From the NCBI RefSeq assembly GCF_900119365.1, contig NZ_FPJO01000004.1:357114-421113 (forward strand): a stretch of DNA of 64,000 nt, in the 5' to 3' direction. This DNA comes from Streptomyces atratus. GTDB taxonomy: Bacteria; Actinomycetota; Actinomycetes; Streptomycetales; Streptomycetaceae. Position numbers and translations under genes: made by a program. Within the stretch, counting starts at the first letter, position 1. The number at the start of each line of letters is the position of its first letter. Under the pieces are notes generated by a model. That model was not told the DNA's origin. It ran no database searches and was given only the letters and a program-made list of their open reading frames with translations. This document shows positions 42,961 to 51,355 of the stretch, in pieces.

Positions 42961-43227
42961 TCACGCCTCCAATTGCTGCTGGGGGCGTCGCTGCTCATGG
43001 CGCAGTTCTTTCGACGCGCCGGGTGAACAGGGCAAGGGCCTGCGCCCACGCCCAGCCCGGAGGTTCGCTTCCTCCTCGATGGAGTCGGCTGTCTCCTGGA
43101 GGAAGTAGCTGCGCTCGCGGTACCTGTAGTAGCCGAGTAGTGATCGCACCGTTCCGCAGTCGTCGTGCCCGGTCATGTCTGACTGTGTCGTCACGCCTCC
43201 GCTGGCCCCGGCTGGAACACCCGACAT
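42961..43227 (-). CDS. Small hypothetical protein coupled to the GNAT-AAA gene
   Basis: 88 residues. Its ATG overlaps the stop of the AAA gene in the sequence ATGTGATG, the arrangement of translationally coupled genes. The middle is helical and charged: VRSLLGYYRYRERSYFLQET, ADSIEEEANLRAGRG. The ends look low-complexity. No family recognised. A partner or regulator of the ATPase is the natural hypothesis. The last third (PLPCSPGASKELRHEQRRP) may be eroded. Confidence 0.4.
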   Translation of the reverse strand: MSGVPAGASGGVTTQSDMTGHDDCGTVRSLLGYYRYRERSYFLQETADSIEEEANLRAGRGRRPLPCSPGASKELRHEQRRPQQQLEA

Positions 43228-44507
43228 CACATGCGCGCGTAGTGCTCGATGTCTTCTCTGAACTTGGTGAGAGCCTGGTCGGTGAGTGTGGGACGGGTGT
43301 CGGCGATGGCAGCGAGGTAGTCCTCGGTGCTGGCCGGCGCGCCTTTGCGGTCAGTGACTTCGCGTTCGAATGCAGCGTGGGAGCCTTTGCGGGCGGCGAA
43401 CTCGATGTCGGCAGGTGTGAACATCTCACTGGCCAGCACCAGTCGATGCAGCTCGATGTCGTCGGCGGCTGGGCTGAGGTAGCGCTGCCAGATTGCCGCC
43501 CGGGCCTTCGGATCGGGAGGACCGACCGGAATGACGTAGTCGAACCGGCCAGGGCGCAGAAACGCCGGATCGAGGGAACGGACGGAGTTGGTCGCGCAGA
43601 TCAGCAGGCGGTCGTCCTGGTCGCGGAAACCCGGGATCAGCTTGAGCAGTTCGTTGGTGACTCCGTGGCCGGGATCGACGGCCTGACCGGACCGGACGCC
43701 GGCGATCTCCTCGACCTCATCGATGAACAGCAGAACGGATTCAAGCACCGCCAGATCGGCGAACGTGTCCCGCAGAGAGGCGGCCAGGCCGCCAGCGGCA
43801 CCCTCCGTGAGCCGGGAGGGAAAGAGTTCCACGAACGGCCAGGCCAGCCGGGAAGCGACGGCCTTGGCGAAACTGGTCTTTCCGGTACCCGGCGGGCCGA
43901 AAAGGATGACGGCTTTCGGTGGCGTCACCCCGTACCGATCGGCCAGTACGGGCTCGGCCAGCGGCAGCACGATCCGCCGCTCAATGGCTTCTTTCTCTCG
44001 TTCCATGCCCGCGAGGGCACCCCAGAGCCCCTGCGGCAGCACCCTCCCGCCGAGCTCGGCGAGCAGGCCCGCATCGCTCGCGCCGAGATGCTCGACCTTC
44101 TCGTAGAAGATCAACCCGTCGCGAGTGCGGTAACCGGAGTTCTCCAGCGCCGTGGTTCCGGTGGTCCCTGGGGCGAGCAGCGCACCGATCCGGCGTACTC
44201 CCTGTATGCGTAGACGCCTCTCGATTTCCGCGATCAGGGCGCTCCCGATTCCGCGGTTACGCCACATCCTTGCGAGGGCCACCAGCGTGATCCAGGCCCG
44301 CTCGCCCTGGGCCTGTGCCACTGCCATGCCCACCAGGTCCTCGCCGACCACCGCAACCACTGCGGTCCCGGTCCGGGCTGCGGCCATGGCCTCAGAGACG
44401 GGGAACACGGGAGGCATGTCGTCGGCCTGCCGGTCCTGATCCCATATCTGGACTACATGGTCCAGATCGTCGTCATGGAAGTCCCGCAATCGCCACGTCG
44501 GCATCAT
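43227..44507 (-). CDS. GNAT acetyltransferase-AAA ATPase fusion protein
   Basis: 426 residues. Residues 1-150 form a GNAT domain: TWRLRDFHDDDLDHVVQIWD, AVVAVVGEDLVGMAVAQAQG and the acetyl-CoA motif ARMWRNRGIGSALIAEIERR. Residues 170-400 form an AAA module: Walker A ILFGPPGTGKTSFAKAVASR, Walker B VLLFIDEVEE, sensor/arginine region ICATNSVRSLDPAFLRPGRF. I start at ATG 44507 with AAGGTGG just upstream. The 710-codon open frame adds an unrelated transposase remnant, so the longer form is rejected. The AAA part resembles FtsH/CDC48-type single modules. Function unknown: ATP-driven remodelling coupled to acetylation is inference. Confidence 0.8.
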   Translation of the reverse strand: MMPTWRLRDFHDDDLDHVVQIWDQDRQADDMPPVFPVSEAMAAARTGTAVVAVVGEDLVGMAVAQAQGERAWITLVALARMWRNRGIGSALIAEIERRLRIQGVRRIGALLAPGTTGTTALENSGYRTRDGLIFYEKVEHLGASDAGLLAELGGRVLPQGLWGALAGMEREKEAIERRIVLPLAEPVLADRYGVTPPKAVILFGPPGTGKTSFAKAVASRLAWPFVELFPSRLTEGAAGGLAASLRDTFADLAVLESVLLFIDEVEEIAGVRSGQAVDPGHGVTNELLKLIPGFRDQDDRLLICATNSVRSLDPAFLRPGRFDYVIPVGPPDPKARAAIWQRYLSPAADDIELHRLVLASEMFTPADIEFAARKGSHAAFEREVTDRKGAPASTEDYLAAIADTRPTLTDQALTKFREDIEHYARM

Positions 44508-44869
44508 CGCCACCTTGTCGGCAGGGTCGCCACCGCCTTGCCGACGCCCTGGCCGCGGGCCGTCCAGCGGCCGCTCCGCTCCTACTGTTCTCCGCCTATT
44601 CTCCGCGCCGACCAGATGCCCGTCGACCGGGCGGGCATTTGCCTCCTGGCGGTAAGCGTCATCAAGGCTGCGGACCACACTTGCCTCCAGGGTGACCGGG
44701 TGCTTTACAGGCGTCCGCGGTGGGCGGTGACCAGGGGCCGCCCCCGTTGCCGGTTGGCCAGCTGTCCATCCAGCCAGTGCGCCGGTGAGGGGGAGGCCAG
44801 TGATGAAGTTTCCCCGTGGTCTCGGACGCGTCGTCGTCACGCCGCGAGGGCCTGGTTCTGTTGGTGGCG
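44508..44869. other. Interval without recognisable gene upstream of the GNAT-AAA gene
   Basis: The minus-strand frame stays open (reading EASVVRSLDDAYRQEANARP among others) but no family is recognised and the composition is mixed. It separates the promoter side of the GNAT-AAA gene from the truncated IS3 transposase. Confidence 0.3.
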
Positions 44870-45396
44870 CAGGCGTGTCTCGTGGGGCCAGGTCCAGCCA
44901 CGAGGCGAGGTAGGGCCGGCCCTCGGCGGTAGGGATGTAGGCGATGTCCCCGACGATCTCCGTGCCGGGGCGGGTGGCGGTGAAGTCCCGGCCGATCAGA
45001 TCCGGTGACGTGGCAGCCTTGGTGTCGGCCTTGGTCAGGCCGCGGTGTCGGGTGCGCCGGCTGTGCCCGGCGATGCCGTGCCCCGGCATGACCCGCTCCA
45101 CCCGCTTGCGGTTGACCGGCCGGCCCTGCCGGCGCAGTTCGGCGGTGACGCGCGGGACGCCGTAGTTCCGCCGGGACGCGAGGTGGATCACCGTGATCTC
45201 GTGGGCCAGGGCCTCATCCGCCCGCCGCCGCGCTGCGCGGGCTTCCCGTCCTGCCACCCACGCGTAGTACGTGGAGCGGGCCGTCTTCATCGCCTTGCAC
45301 AGCAGTGTGACAGGGTAGTGCGCCTTCTCCGCGTGGATGAACCGGCATATATTGCTCACCGGTCGCTCTCCTTCGCGAAGAAGGCGGTCGCTTTTT
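44870..45396 (-). mobile_element. IS3-family element remnant: orfA 3' tail plus truncated orfB
   Basis: The orfA tail (KATAFFAKESDR then stop, 45396-45359) is followed by orfB: FIHAEKAHYPVTLLCKAMKT, ARSTYYAW, RRNYGVPRVTAELRRQG and RPGTEIVGDIAYIPTAEGRP, breaking off after WLDLA near 44870. Only the first catalytic Asp (GDIAYIPT) is present, so the integrase is inactive. The missing orfA N-terminal part lies about 1 kb away at 46363-46499 on the same strand. Confidence 0.75.
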
Positions 45397-45556
45397 CAGG
45401 ATCGCCCAAGGCGCCACCAACGCCGACATCGCCACTCGCCTCACCATGCGTGAAAGCACCGTCAAAGCCCATGTCAGCCGCATTCTGACCACCCTCGAAG
45501 TCACCAACCGCGTCCAAGCCGCACTCGTGGCCCGCGACGCCGGACTCACCCCCTGA
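45396..45556 (+). pseudogene. LuxR-type response regulator, C-terminal HTH fragment
   Basis: The frame gives RIAQGATNADIATRLTMRES, TVKAHVSRILTTLEVTNRVQ and AALVARDAGLTP then TGA. This is the LuxR/GerE helix-turn-helix of a NarL-type regulator. Its receiver domain is gone; the fragment starts exactly where the IS3 orfA tail ends. Confidence 0.7.
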
Positions 45557-45604
45557 GCAACCGAAGGCCACCCAGAGGGCGGTAGTTGAGCTGGTGTCCC
45601 GCGG

Positions 45605-45760
45605 GAGCCCTACGAGACCAACCTCGCTCACGCAGGGCCCGGCGCCTACCGACTGCGCCTGCACGCCCGGGGCCGGGACATCAACCCCGACGGCGTGCAG
45701 GATGAGGACGAGCCGATCGCGGAGCACTACCTGCTCCAGGCCTGGCCGAAGCACGAGTGA
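45605..45760 (+). pseudogene. C-terminal fragment of an uncharacterised protein
   Basis: 52 codons reading EPYETNLAHAGPGAYRLRLH, ARGRDINPDG, then IAEHYLLQAWPKHE and stop. The GAYRLR-HARGRD pattern recalls the C-terminus of a common actinobacterial hypothetical protein. No start codon or upstream homology. Sequence 45761-45945 has no further gene. Confidence 0.35.
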
Positions 45761-45945
45761 GCACGGGACTTGGCGGGGCCGGGCATCAGTCGGCGGACTC
45801 GACCCGGCGCAGTACGAGCGCCGCTGCGATGTCTCGGCCACCAGGGGCAGGAGCGCAGAGGACGGCTTCTCGGCATCGGCTTCACCTGACGGATTCCACG
45901 GTTCTCCCGAACTTTCCAGTCCACCCTGGTTGGTAGCCTCCCGGG

Positions 45946-46401
45946 ATGACTGCGTCTTTCGATGAAGCCGTCCGCGCCCGACTGCAAGCCCCCAACATCT
46001 GGTACGTCGGCACCGTGTTCGCCGACGGAGCGCCGCAGGTCAGCCCGATGTGGGTGGATCTGGAGGGGGAAGGGGAGCTGACGTTCAACACTTCGGCGGG
46101 TCGGGTGAAGGAGGAAAACTTGCGCCGCGACCCCCGCGTCTACCTCTCACACGCGGACGTCACCGACCCCTTCGACCGAGTACAGATCAGTGGTGTGGTG
46201 GCCCGCTTCATCGAGGGCGAGGAGGCACACGACCGAATGGACCGACTGGCCCGCAAGTACCTGGGCATCGAGCGCTTCGAGTGGACCATGCCGGGGGAAC
46301 AGCGGGTCGCGGTCATCGTGCGCCCCGTCAAGGTGCGGCACATCGTCGGGGTGGAGCGGTTCCGGCCGCCCGGATCCAGTTCCGCAGCGTCTCCGCGTTG
46401 A
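45946..46401 (+). CDS. PPOX-class (pyridoxamine 5'-phosphate oxidase fold) flavin/F420 protein
   Basis: 151 residues. Split-barrel features are NIWYVGTVFADGAPQVSPMW, LTFNTSAGRVKEENLRRDPR and ERFEWTMPGEQRVAVIVRPV, then KVRHIVGVERFRPPG. The fold binds FMN, F420 or heme; actinobacterial single-domain members are often F420H2-dependent. The last eight residues after RPPG read into the IS3 orfA fragment, so the native C-terminus may be slightly altered. ATG 45946 lacks a strong ribosome binding site. Confidence 0.82.
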   Translation: MTASFDEAVRARLQAPNIWYVGTVFADGAPQVSPMWVDLEGEGELTFNTSAGRVKEENLRRDPRVYLSHADVTDPFDRVQISGVVARFIEGEEAHDRMDRLARKYLGIERFEWTMPGEQRVAVIVRPVKVRHIVGVERFRPPGSSSAASPR

Positions 46402-46499
46402 TCCCCAGAGCCCGCGGCAACCTGCTTGATCGTCGCTTCCGGCCGCGACTCGTACAACGCGACCGCATCCGCCTTGAACTCGGCGGAGCAGTGCTTCAT
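46363..46499 (-). mobile_element. IS3-family orfA N-terminal fragment (frameshifted)
   Basis: From ATG 46499: KHCSAEFKADAVALYESRPE, ATIKQVAA, a one-base shift, then LGINAETLRNWIRAAG, ending at the PPOX junction near 46363. It is the helix-turn-helix part of IS3 OrfA. Same strand and family as the remnant at 44870-45396. Confidence 0.7.
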
Positions 46500-46536
46500 G
46501 ACCACGGCACGTCCATCTCCCGAAGGCATCCAATCC

Positions 46537-46866
46537 TCAGCGGTCCTCGTCCGTCGCCCCGGTCAGCCCCGCCGCGGCCAGGGCCTCGCCCAGAGCCTTC
46601 ACGCTCGGCGCCCCGTCCGTCTTGCCCTCGGCCTCCCGGTAGATCCGGCACGACACGCTCGGCGCCGCTCCTGCCTGCGCGAACGGATCGAGACCGTCTA
46701 CCAGAACGGTCGGCGAGCCGGCCATCCCCACGCGCTCGGCCTCCTCCTGATCGGACACCTCGATCAGCTCCACCTCGGCCTGCCGCCCGGCCAGCGCGGC
46801 GATGATCCGCTCCTGCACGACCGGGCCGTTGGGGCAGCCCGGAACGGTCAGCACCGTGATCCGCAT
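46537..46866 (-). CDS. Thioredoxin-fold protein with CPNGP motif
   Basis: 109 residues: MRITVLTVPGCPNGPVVQER carries a single-cysteine-proximal CxxxP-type active-site start, followed by AALAGRQAEVELIEVSDQEE, GSPTVLVDGLDPFAQAG (the cis-Pro of the thioredoxin fold) and APSVSCRIYRE. Similar domains accompany alkylmercury lyases and act as small thiol proteins. There is no second active-site Cys in CxxC position; a further Cys lies in the SVSCR motif. No partner gene is adjacent. Function unknown. Confidence 0.7.
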   Translation of the reverse strand: MRITVLTVPGCPNGPVVQERIIAALAGRQAEVELIEVSDQEEAERVGMAGSPTVLVDGLDPFAQAGAAPSVSCRIYREAEGKTDGAPSVKALGEALAAAGLTGATDEDR

Positions 46867-46915
46867 AGCGCCATCCTCCCAGCTCCTAGCTGTACTCGGT
46901 CATGACGGTTGACGC

Positions 46916-48307
46916 TCATGCGATGGGTGCGGGGGCGTGAGTTCCGGTAGCGCCTTGTCCGAGTGCCTGTTCTGCCTGCGCGAGTCTGCAGATTGCGTGG
47001 GTCAGTTGACTCGGAGGGAGCGTGTACGGTAGTCGGACGTTGCGTTCGAACGCACCCCCGACCCCGAATCGTGGTCCGGCCGCGATGGTCACTCCGTGGT
47101 CAGGCGCCATGGCTGCCAGCCGTGAGCTGACGGGCCCGGGGAAGGTTGCCCACAGCGTCACACCGCCGGCTGGTTGCAGGGCATGGACGTTCGGTAGGTG
47201 CTCGGTGAGTGCTTGCCGCAGGGTGTCACGTTGTGACCTGAGTTGCTGGAGTGTGTCCGGCCGCTGGGTTTGGTGCTCGTTCAGGAGGACGGCTGTGGCG
47301 AGTTGTTCGACGACGGGTGTGCCGAGGTCTGTCGTGGGACGGGCCTTTTCGACGCGTTCCAGGAGAGGGGGAAGCGCGCGAATCCAGCCTATGCGTAGGC
47401 CGCCCCAGACACTCTTGGACACAGAGCCGATGCTGATGGCTGCTGGCATGTGCAGCGCGAGGGGTTCGGGGCTCGGAACGTCCAGAGCCAGATCGGCCAT
47501 GGTCTCGTCGACGACCGTGGGACACGCGAGCCTGAGCTGTTGGCGCACGCTCGTGGGCATGCACATCCCGGTCGGGTTGTGAAAGTCAGGTATCAGGTAG
47601 GCCAGGTTCGCGGCTTGTCCTGCTGCTTGGAGTTGCTCGGTGTCCCAGCCGGAAGTCGTCACGGCTACGGGCAGAAGTCGGGCGCGCGCTTGAGTGAATG
47701 TCGTGATCGCGTGTGGGTAGGTCGGATGGTCGATGAGGACTTTGTCGCGTGGCGACAGGAGTATTCGCGTCAGAAGAGCGAGCGCGTGCTGTGCGCCGTT
47801 GGTGATCAGGATGTGGTCGGGTCGGGTGGGCAGTCCTCGCCGCTGATACCAGTGGGCAACTGCTTCGCGCAGCTCCGCGGTGCCGTATCGATCGTAGCCG
47901 TGCCGCTCGAAATGTCGTGGTAGCTGTTCGAGAGCGGTCGCGAACGCAGCGTGAAGGATTTTTACGGGCGCAGCCGGGGCGGCAAAGGAAAGGTCGATGG
48001 TTTCTGCGTCCGTGCCAACCGGGTGCTCGGACGTGGTGTCATCAGGCAGCCGTACCGTCGCCCTGGTACGCGCCTGTGTGGCGAGGTATCCGTGCTCGAC
48101 CAGCGTGCGAAATGCGGTTCCGACGGTGGTTCTGCTGGTGCTGAGCGCGATAGCCAGGTCACGCTCGCTCGGCAGGGCTGCACCGAGGGAGAGGCGTCCA
48201 TCCAGGATGAGCAGACGCAGCCTGTCGGAGAGACGTTGATGCGCTGGCCCCGGCCCCTCCTGCCAGGTCCCCAACATCCGTGCTACCACGTGCGAGCTGA
48301 TTTTCAC
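46916..48307 (-). CDS. MocR-type (GntR-aminotransferase) transcriptional regulator
   Basis: 463 residues from GTG 48307. Residues 10-80 form a GntR winged helix (HQRLSDRLRLLILDGRLSLG, LPSERDLAIALSTSRTTVGT, AFRTLVEHGYL). The rest is a fold-type I aminotransferase domain: LITNGAQHALALLTRILLSP, DHPTYPHAITTFTQARARLL, LIPDFHNPTGMCMP and the PLP Lys in SIGSVSKSVWGGLRIGWIRA. MocR proteins sense PLP or amino compounds. It is divergent from a YczE-type membrane protein, the known YczR-YczE arrangement, and probably regulates it. The 5' ribosome binding site is weak. Confidence 0.88.
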   Translation of the reverse strand: MKISSHVVARMLGTWQEGPGPAHQRLSDRLRLLILDGRLSLGAALPSERDLAIALSTSRTTVGTAFRTLVEHGYLATQARTRATVRLPDDTTSEHPVGTDAETIDLSFAAPAAPVKILHAAFATALEQLPRHFERHGYDRYGTAELREAVAHWYQRRGLPTRPDHILITNGAQHALALLTRILLSPRDKVLIDHPTYPHAITTFTQARARLLPVAVTTSGWDTEQLQAAGQAANLAYLIPDFHNPTGMCMPTSVRQQLRLACPTVVDETMADLALDVPSPEPLALHMPAAISIGSVSKSVWGGLRIGWIRALPPLLERVEKARPTTDLGTPVVEQLATAVLLNEHQTQRPDTLQQLRSQRDTLRQALTEHLPNVHALQPAGGVTLWATFPGPVSSRLAAMAPDHGVTIAAGPRFGVGGAFERNVRLPYTLPPSQLTHAICRLAQAEQALGQGATGTHAPAPIA

Positions 48308-48315
48308 CAGACCAG

Positions 48316-48334
48316 CATAGTCAATCTGGCTATG
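48316..48334. promoter_or_regulatory. Palindrome in the MocR/YczE divergent promoter
   Basis: CATAG at 48316-48320 and CTATG at 48330-48334 form an inverted repeat with 9-bp spacing within the 61-bp divergent gap; TCTGG/CCAGA elements flank it. It is a plausible MocR operator (inference). Confidence 0.35.
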
Positions 48335-48368
48335 GAATCCAGGTCCAGATGGCCGAGAGACTCGCCAT

Positions 48369-49124
48369 ATGACACCTCCCGCTTCCACGGCACACACCTC
48401 CGTCCCGGCTCATCACGACCCACCCGTGATACCGCGCATGAACGCATTCGCCCAGGTTCGGGCGGCCCGAAAGGCACGTCGGATCCCCCAGCTCCTGCTC
48501 GGCTTGATGGGATACGGGGCGGCCGTCATGCTGCTCGTCAAGTCCGGGCTTGGCGCCGCCAGCTGGAACGTGCTCACAGAAGGCACCGCCAGATCTCTTG
48601 ATATCTCGTTCGGCTGGGCGACAAACCTGATCTCGCTGCTTGTGCTTATTGCATGGATCCCCCTGCGAGAACTGCCCGGGCTTGGCACGCTCCTCAATGT
48701 CGCGATCGTCGGCTTCGCCGCAGATGCCACCGCGACTGTGCTCCCCAACCCGCAGGGGCCACTCGCCGAGATCGGATATCTCGCCCTCGGCCTCGTCGCT
48801 CTGGCCTTCTTTGACGCGCTCTACCTCGGCGCGCAGTTCGGGTCGGGACCACGCGACGGCATCATGACCGGACTCGTTCGGCTCACCCACCTACCTGTCG
48901 CCCTTGTGCGCACCGGTATCGAAGTCGCTGTTGCCTGCGCCGGCTGGCTTCTGGGTGGAACCGTCGGGTTCGGCACTGTGCTGATCGCACTGTGCATGGG
49001 GCCCCTCGTCGGCTGCTTCCTGCCGCTGGTAGCGGTTCGCCTTCCTGCCGTTTCTGTATCCACAGGCACATCCGATGACCGTGAAGAGACCGTCGCTTCA
49101 CCGCAACGCCCCGCTGTCTGCTGA
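48369..49124 (+). CDS. YczE/YitT-type integral membrane protein
   Basis: 251 residues with five or six predicted helices: QLLLGLMGYGAAVMLLVKSG, ATNLISLLVLIAWIPL, LGTLLNVAIVGFAADATATV, LALGLVALAFFDALYLGAQF and FGTVLIALCMGPLVGCFLPL. The GSGPRDGIMTGLVRLTHLPV loop is a signature of the YczE family. The divergent MocR gene is its usual partner; a role in vitamin B6 or amino-compound transport has been proposed for such pairs. The C-terminal 17 residues overlap an IS481 remnant, so the native end may be lost. Confidence 0.82.
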   Translation: MTPPASTAHTSVPAHHDPPVIPRMNAFAQVRAARKARRIPQLLLGLMGYGAAVMLLVKSGLGAASWNVLTEGTARSLDISFGWATNLISLLVLIAWIPLRELPGLGTLLNVAIVGFAADATATVLPNPQGPLAEIGYLALGLVALAFFDALYLGAQFGSGPRDGIMTGLVRLTHLPVALVRTGIEVAVACAGWLLGGTVGFGTVLIALCMGPLVGCFLPLVAVRLPAVSVSTGTSDDREETVASPQRPAVC

Positions 49125-49315
49125 AGGCCGACGCCGCCTTGTCGAACGCTGTAAGTCCCGCCCGATCGCCCACGTGGCCGCGGAGACGGGGATCTCATGA
49201 GCGTGCGCGTCGAAGTGGGTAAACCGGTTCCGCCGCTACGGTGAACTCGGCCTGCGCGACCGGTCCTTCGCCCTTCCCCGCCAACCGACAGCCCACCGGG
49301 CGGTGGCGGGCCCGA
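49075..49315 (+). mobile_element. IS481-type transposase N-terminal remnant with internal stop
   Basis: ATG 49075 opens MTVKRPSLHRNAPLSAEGRR, then RLVERCKSRPIAHVAAETGI, S, stop (TGA where CGA is expected), ACASKWVNRFRRYGELGLRD, RS. This is the helix-turn-helix N-terminus of IS481 transposases. It overlaps the last 50 bp of the YczE gene. The catalytic core is missing. Confidence 0.65.
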
Positions 49316-49623
49316 CGGATGCAGCAGGATGCCTCCGGAGCCGGTGACACCCCCCAAGACGTGCAATCGGCAGGGAGAAAGTCATGCCGACTCCGGAAGC
49401 CGGGCGCCCCAATGCGGAGCCACCAAAGCGGTAATGGGGGTCTCGTGCACCCCATGCCCTCCCGAAACCCGACGCGATCCGGTGCACGAGGCGTCAGCCT
49501 GCCATTTACGAGAGTGCGTATCGGTGGGATGACCGATGTGCGGGGGGTAAGGGCGTTGCCATAGTCCTTGGGAGATCGTTCGCGGGTGGCCGTGGTGCAC
49601 CCGATCTTCGAAAGGGCACTTCT
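49316..49623. other. Noncoding interval with a perfect 10-bp inverted repeat
   Basis: No gene seen. CTCGTGCACC (49442-49451) and GGTGCACGAG (49481-49490) are exact inverted repeats with a 29-nt spacer; a further GGTGCACC occurs near 49592. The repeat may be a regulator site for the amidohydrolase gene that starts at 49624. Confidence 0.35.
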
Positions 49624-51327
49624 GTGGACATGTATGCGGATCTGGTGTTTCTCGGTGGGCAGGTGGTCACGGTCGATGCCGAGTTTTCCGTCGCCTCGGC
49701 CCTGGCGGTGACCGGTGGGGTCATCAGTGCCGTCGGTGGGCGGGACGATGTCGCGCCGCTCGTCGGACCCGGCACCCGCGTTGTCGACCTGCGTGGGGCG
49801 ACGCTGCTTCCCGGTATCAACGATTCCCATCTGCACGGATGCGCCTTCGGCATGGCGACGCCTCCGCTCTCCCTCGACCTCGGCCATCCCGCCGTGTCCT
49901 GCCTCGCGGACGTGGCCGAGGTGGTGCACGAGGCCGTCGGGCGGGTTCCGGGTGGCCAGTGGATCACGGGGCACGGCTGGGACCCCGGTTACCTCGACGA
50001 GTGCGTCTCCGACCCTTCGCGGCTGCCCTCTCGGCGCGATCTCGACGCCGTGAGCCCGGACCACCCCGTCGTCCTGTACTCCTTCTCCGGGCACGCCACC
50101 TGGGTCAACTCCAAGGCACTGGAGCTCATAGGGATCGACCGGCACACCGTCGCACCGCCCGGCGGGGCCATCGTCGTGGACGAAGCGGGGGAGCCGACCG
50201 GGCTGCTCCACGAGGGGGCCCAGGCCCTCGTCCAGAACGCGTTGCCGTCGCTCAGCCGACAGGAGCGGACCGCCGCGATCAGGTCGACCCTCGCCACGCT
50301 TGCCCGCCTCGGCGTGACCAGCTACACCGAGCCCGGGCTCGGCCCCGGCGGCGACGGGATCATGCGGGGCGCGCTCGGTGCGGAGACCCTCGATGTCTAC
50401 CGTCGGCTGCTGGCCGACGGCGAACTGACCGCTCGCCTCGGCGTCCTGCTCCTGCCCACCGGCATGGCGAGCACCGCCGAGGAGTTCACCCGCACCCTCA
50501 TTGCCCTCGGCGATTCTGGGGATGCCGATCCGCGCCGCCTCGCGATCCTCGGGGTCAAGATCTTCGCCGACGGCATCGTCCCCAACAAGACGGCCTGGAT
50601 GCACGAGCCGTACGTCGGCGGTGGCTGCGGATCCCTGTGCGTCGGCGGCGAGACCGATGCCGAGCGGAGCGCCGAGATCGACGCCATGATCCGGTATGCC
50701 CACGCCGCCGGGCACCAGCTGGGCGTCCACGTCACTGGCGACCGGGCCATCGACACCGTCGCGGACGCCTTCGCCGCGGCCATGGCCGAGCACCCGCGGC
50801 CCGACGCTCGCCACTACGTCATCCACGGAGACTTCCTCACCGCACACAGCATGAAGGTGCTGGCCGCACATGGTTTCGGCGTCAACATGAACCCCACCAT
50901 CAAGTGGACCGTCGCCGACATGGAGGAGGAGTTCGTCGGCGCCGGACGGGCCGCGTACGCATGGCCCTACCGTGATGCCATCGACGCCGGCGTGCGGGTC
51001 GCGAGCGGGTCCGACGCCCCCGTCACGTACCCGGACTGGCGCCAGGGCGTCGCCACCATGCTGCTGCGCGAGTCGAAGGCCGCCGGCCGGGTCAGCGGCC
51101 CCGAGCAGCGCATCGGCCTGGCCGAGGCGATCCGTACGTACACGATCGACGCGGCCTGGCAGGACTTCGCCGACGACTGGAAGGGCTCACTGGAGCCGGG
51201 CAAGGTCGCCGATCTCTGTGTGCTCGACGGAGACCTGCTCACCGCCGACCCCCACGACATCCCGGAGATGCCCGTCGTCCTCACAGTCATGGACGGGCAG
51301 GTAGTGCACGACACCCTTCGCGATTGA
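49624..51327 (+). CDS. Metal-dependent amidohydrolase (YtcJ/N-substituted formamide deformylase type)
   Basis: 567 residues. Features are ADLVFLGGQVVTVDAEFSVA, the metal motif LPGINDSHLHG, GHGWDPGYLDE, SFSGHATWVNSKALELIG, ILGVKIFADGIVPNKTAW, GHQLGVHVTGDRAIDTVADA, YVIHGDFLT and the metal Asp in VASGSDAPVTYPDWRQG. Length and order fit YtcJ-like amidohydrolases. Substrate unknown. GAAAGGG precedes GTG 49624; ATG 49630 is an alternative. A LuxR regulator follows after 28 bp and is probably co-transcribed. Confidence 0.88.
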   Translation: MDMYADLVFLGGQVVTVDAEFSVASALAVTGGVISAVGGRDDVAPLVGPGTRVVDLRGATLLPGINDSHLHGCAFGMATPPLSLDLGHPAVSCLADVAEVVHEAVGRVPGGQWITGHGWDPGYLDECVSDPSRLPSRRDLDAVSPDHPVVLYSFSGHATWVNSKALELIGIDRHTVAPPGGAIVVDEAGEPTGLLHEGAQALVQNALPSLSRQERTAAIRSTLATLARLGVTSYTEPGLGPGGDGIMRGALGAETLDVYRRLLADGELTARLGVLLLPTGMASTAEEFTRTLIALGDSGDADPRRLAILGVKIFADGIVPNKTAWMHEPYVGGGCGSLCVGGETDAERSAEIDAMIRYAHAAGHQLGVHVTGDRAIDTVADAFAAAMAEHPRPDARHYVIHGDFLTAHSMKVLAAHGFGVNMNPTIKWTVADMEEEFVGAGRAAYAWPYRDAIDAGVRVASGSDAPVTYPDWRQGVATMLLRESKAAGRVSGPEQRIGLAEAIRTYTIDAAWQDFADDWKGSLEPGKVADLCVLDGDLLTADPHDIPEMPVVLTVMDGQVVHDTLRD

Positions 51328-51355
51328 CGTATTCCGGGCGTGTGATCATCCTTGG

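Noticed and set aside
43227..45359. A 710-codon continuous frame that would fuse an IS3 transposase to the GNAT-AAA protein
   Set aside because: The transposase part is truncated and the linker has no family character. ATG 44507 has a good ribosome binding site, so the join is a chance read-through.
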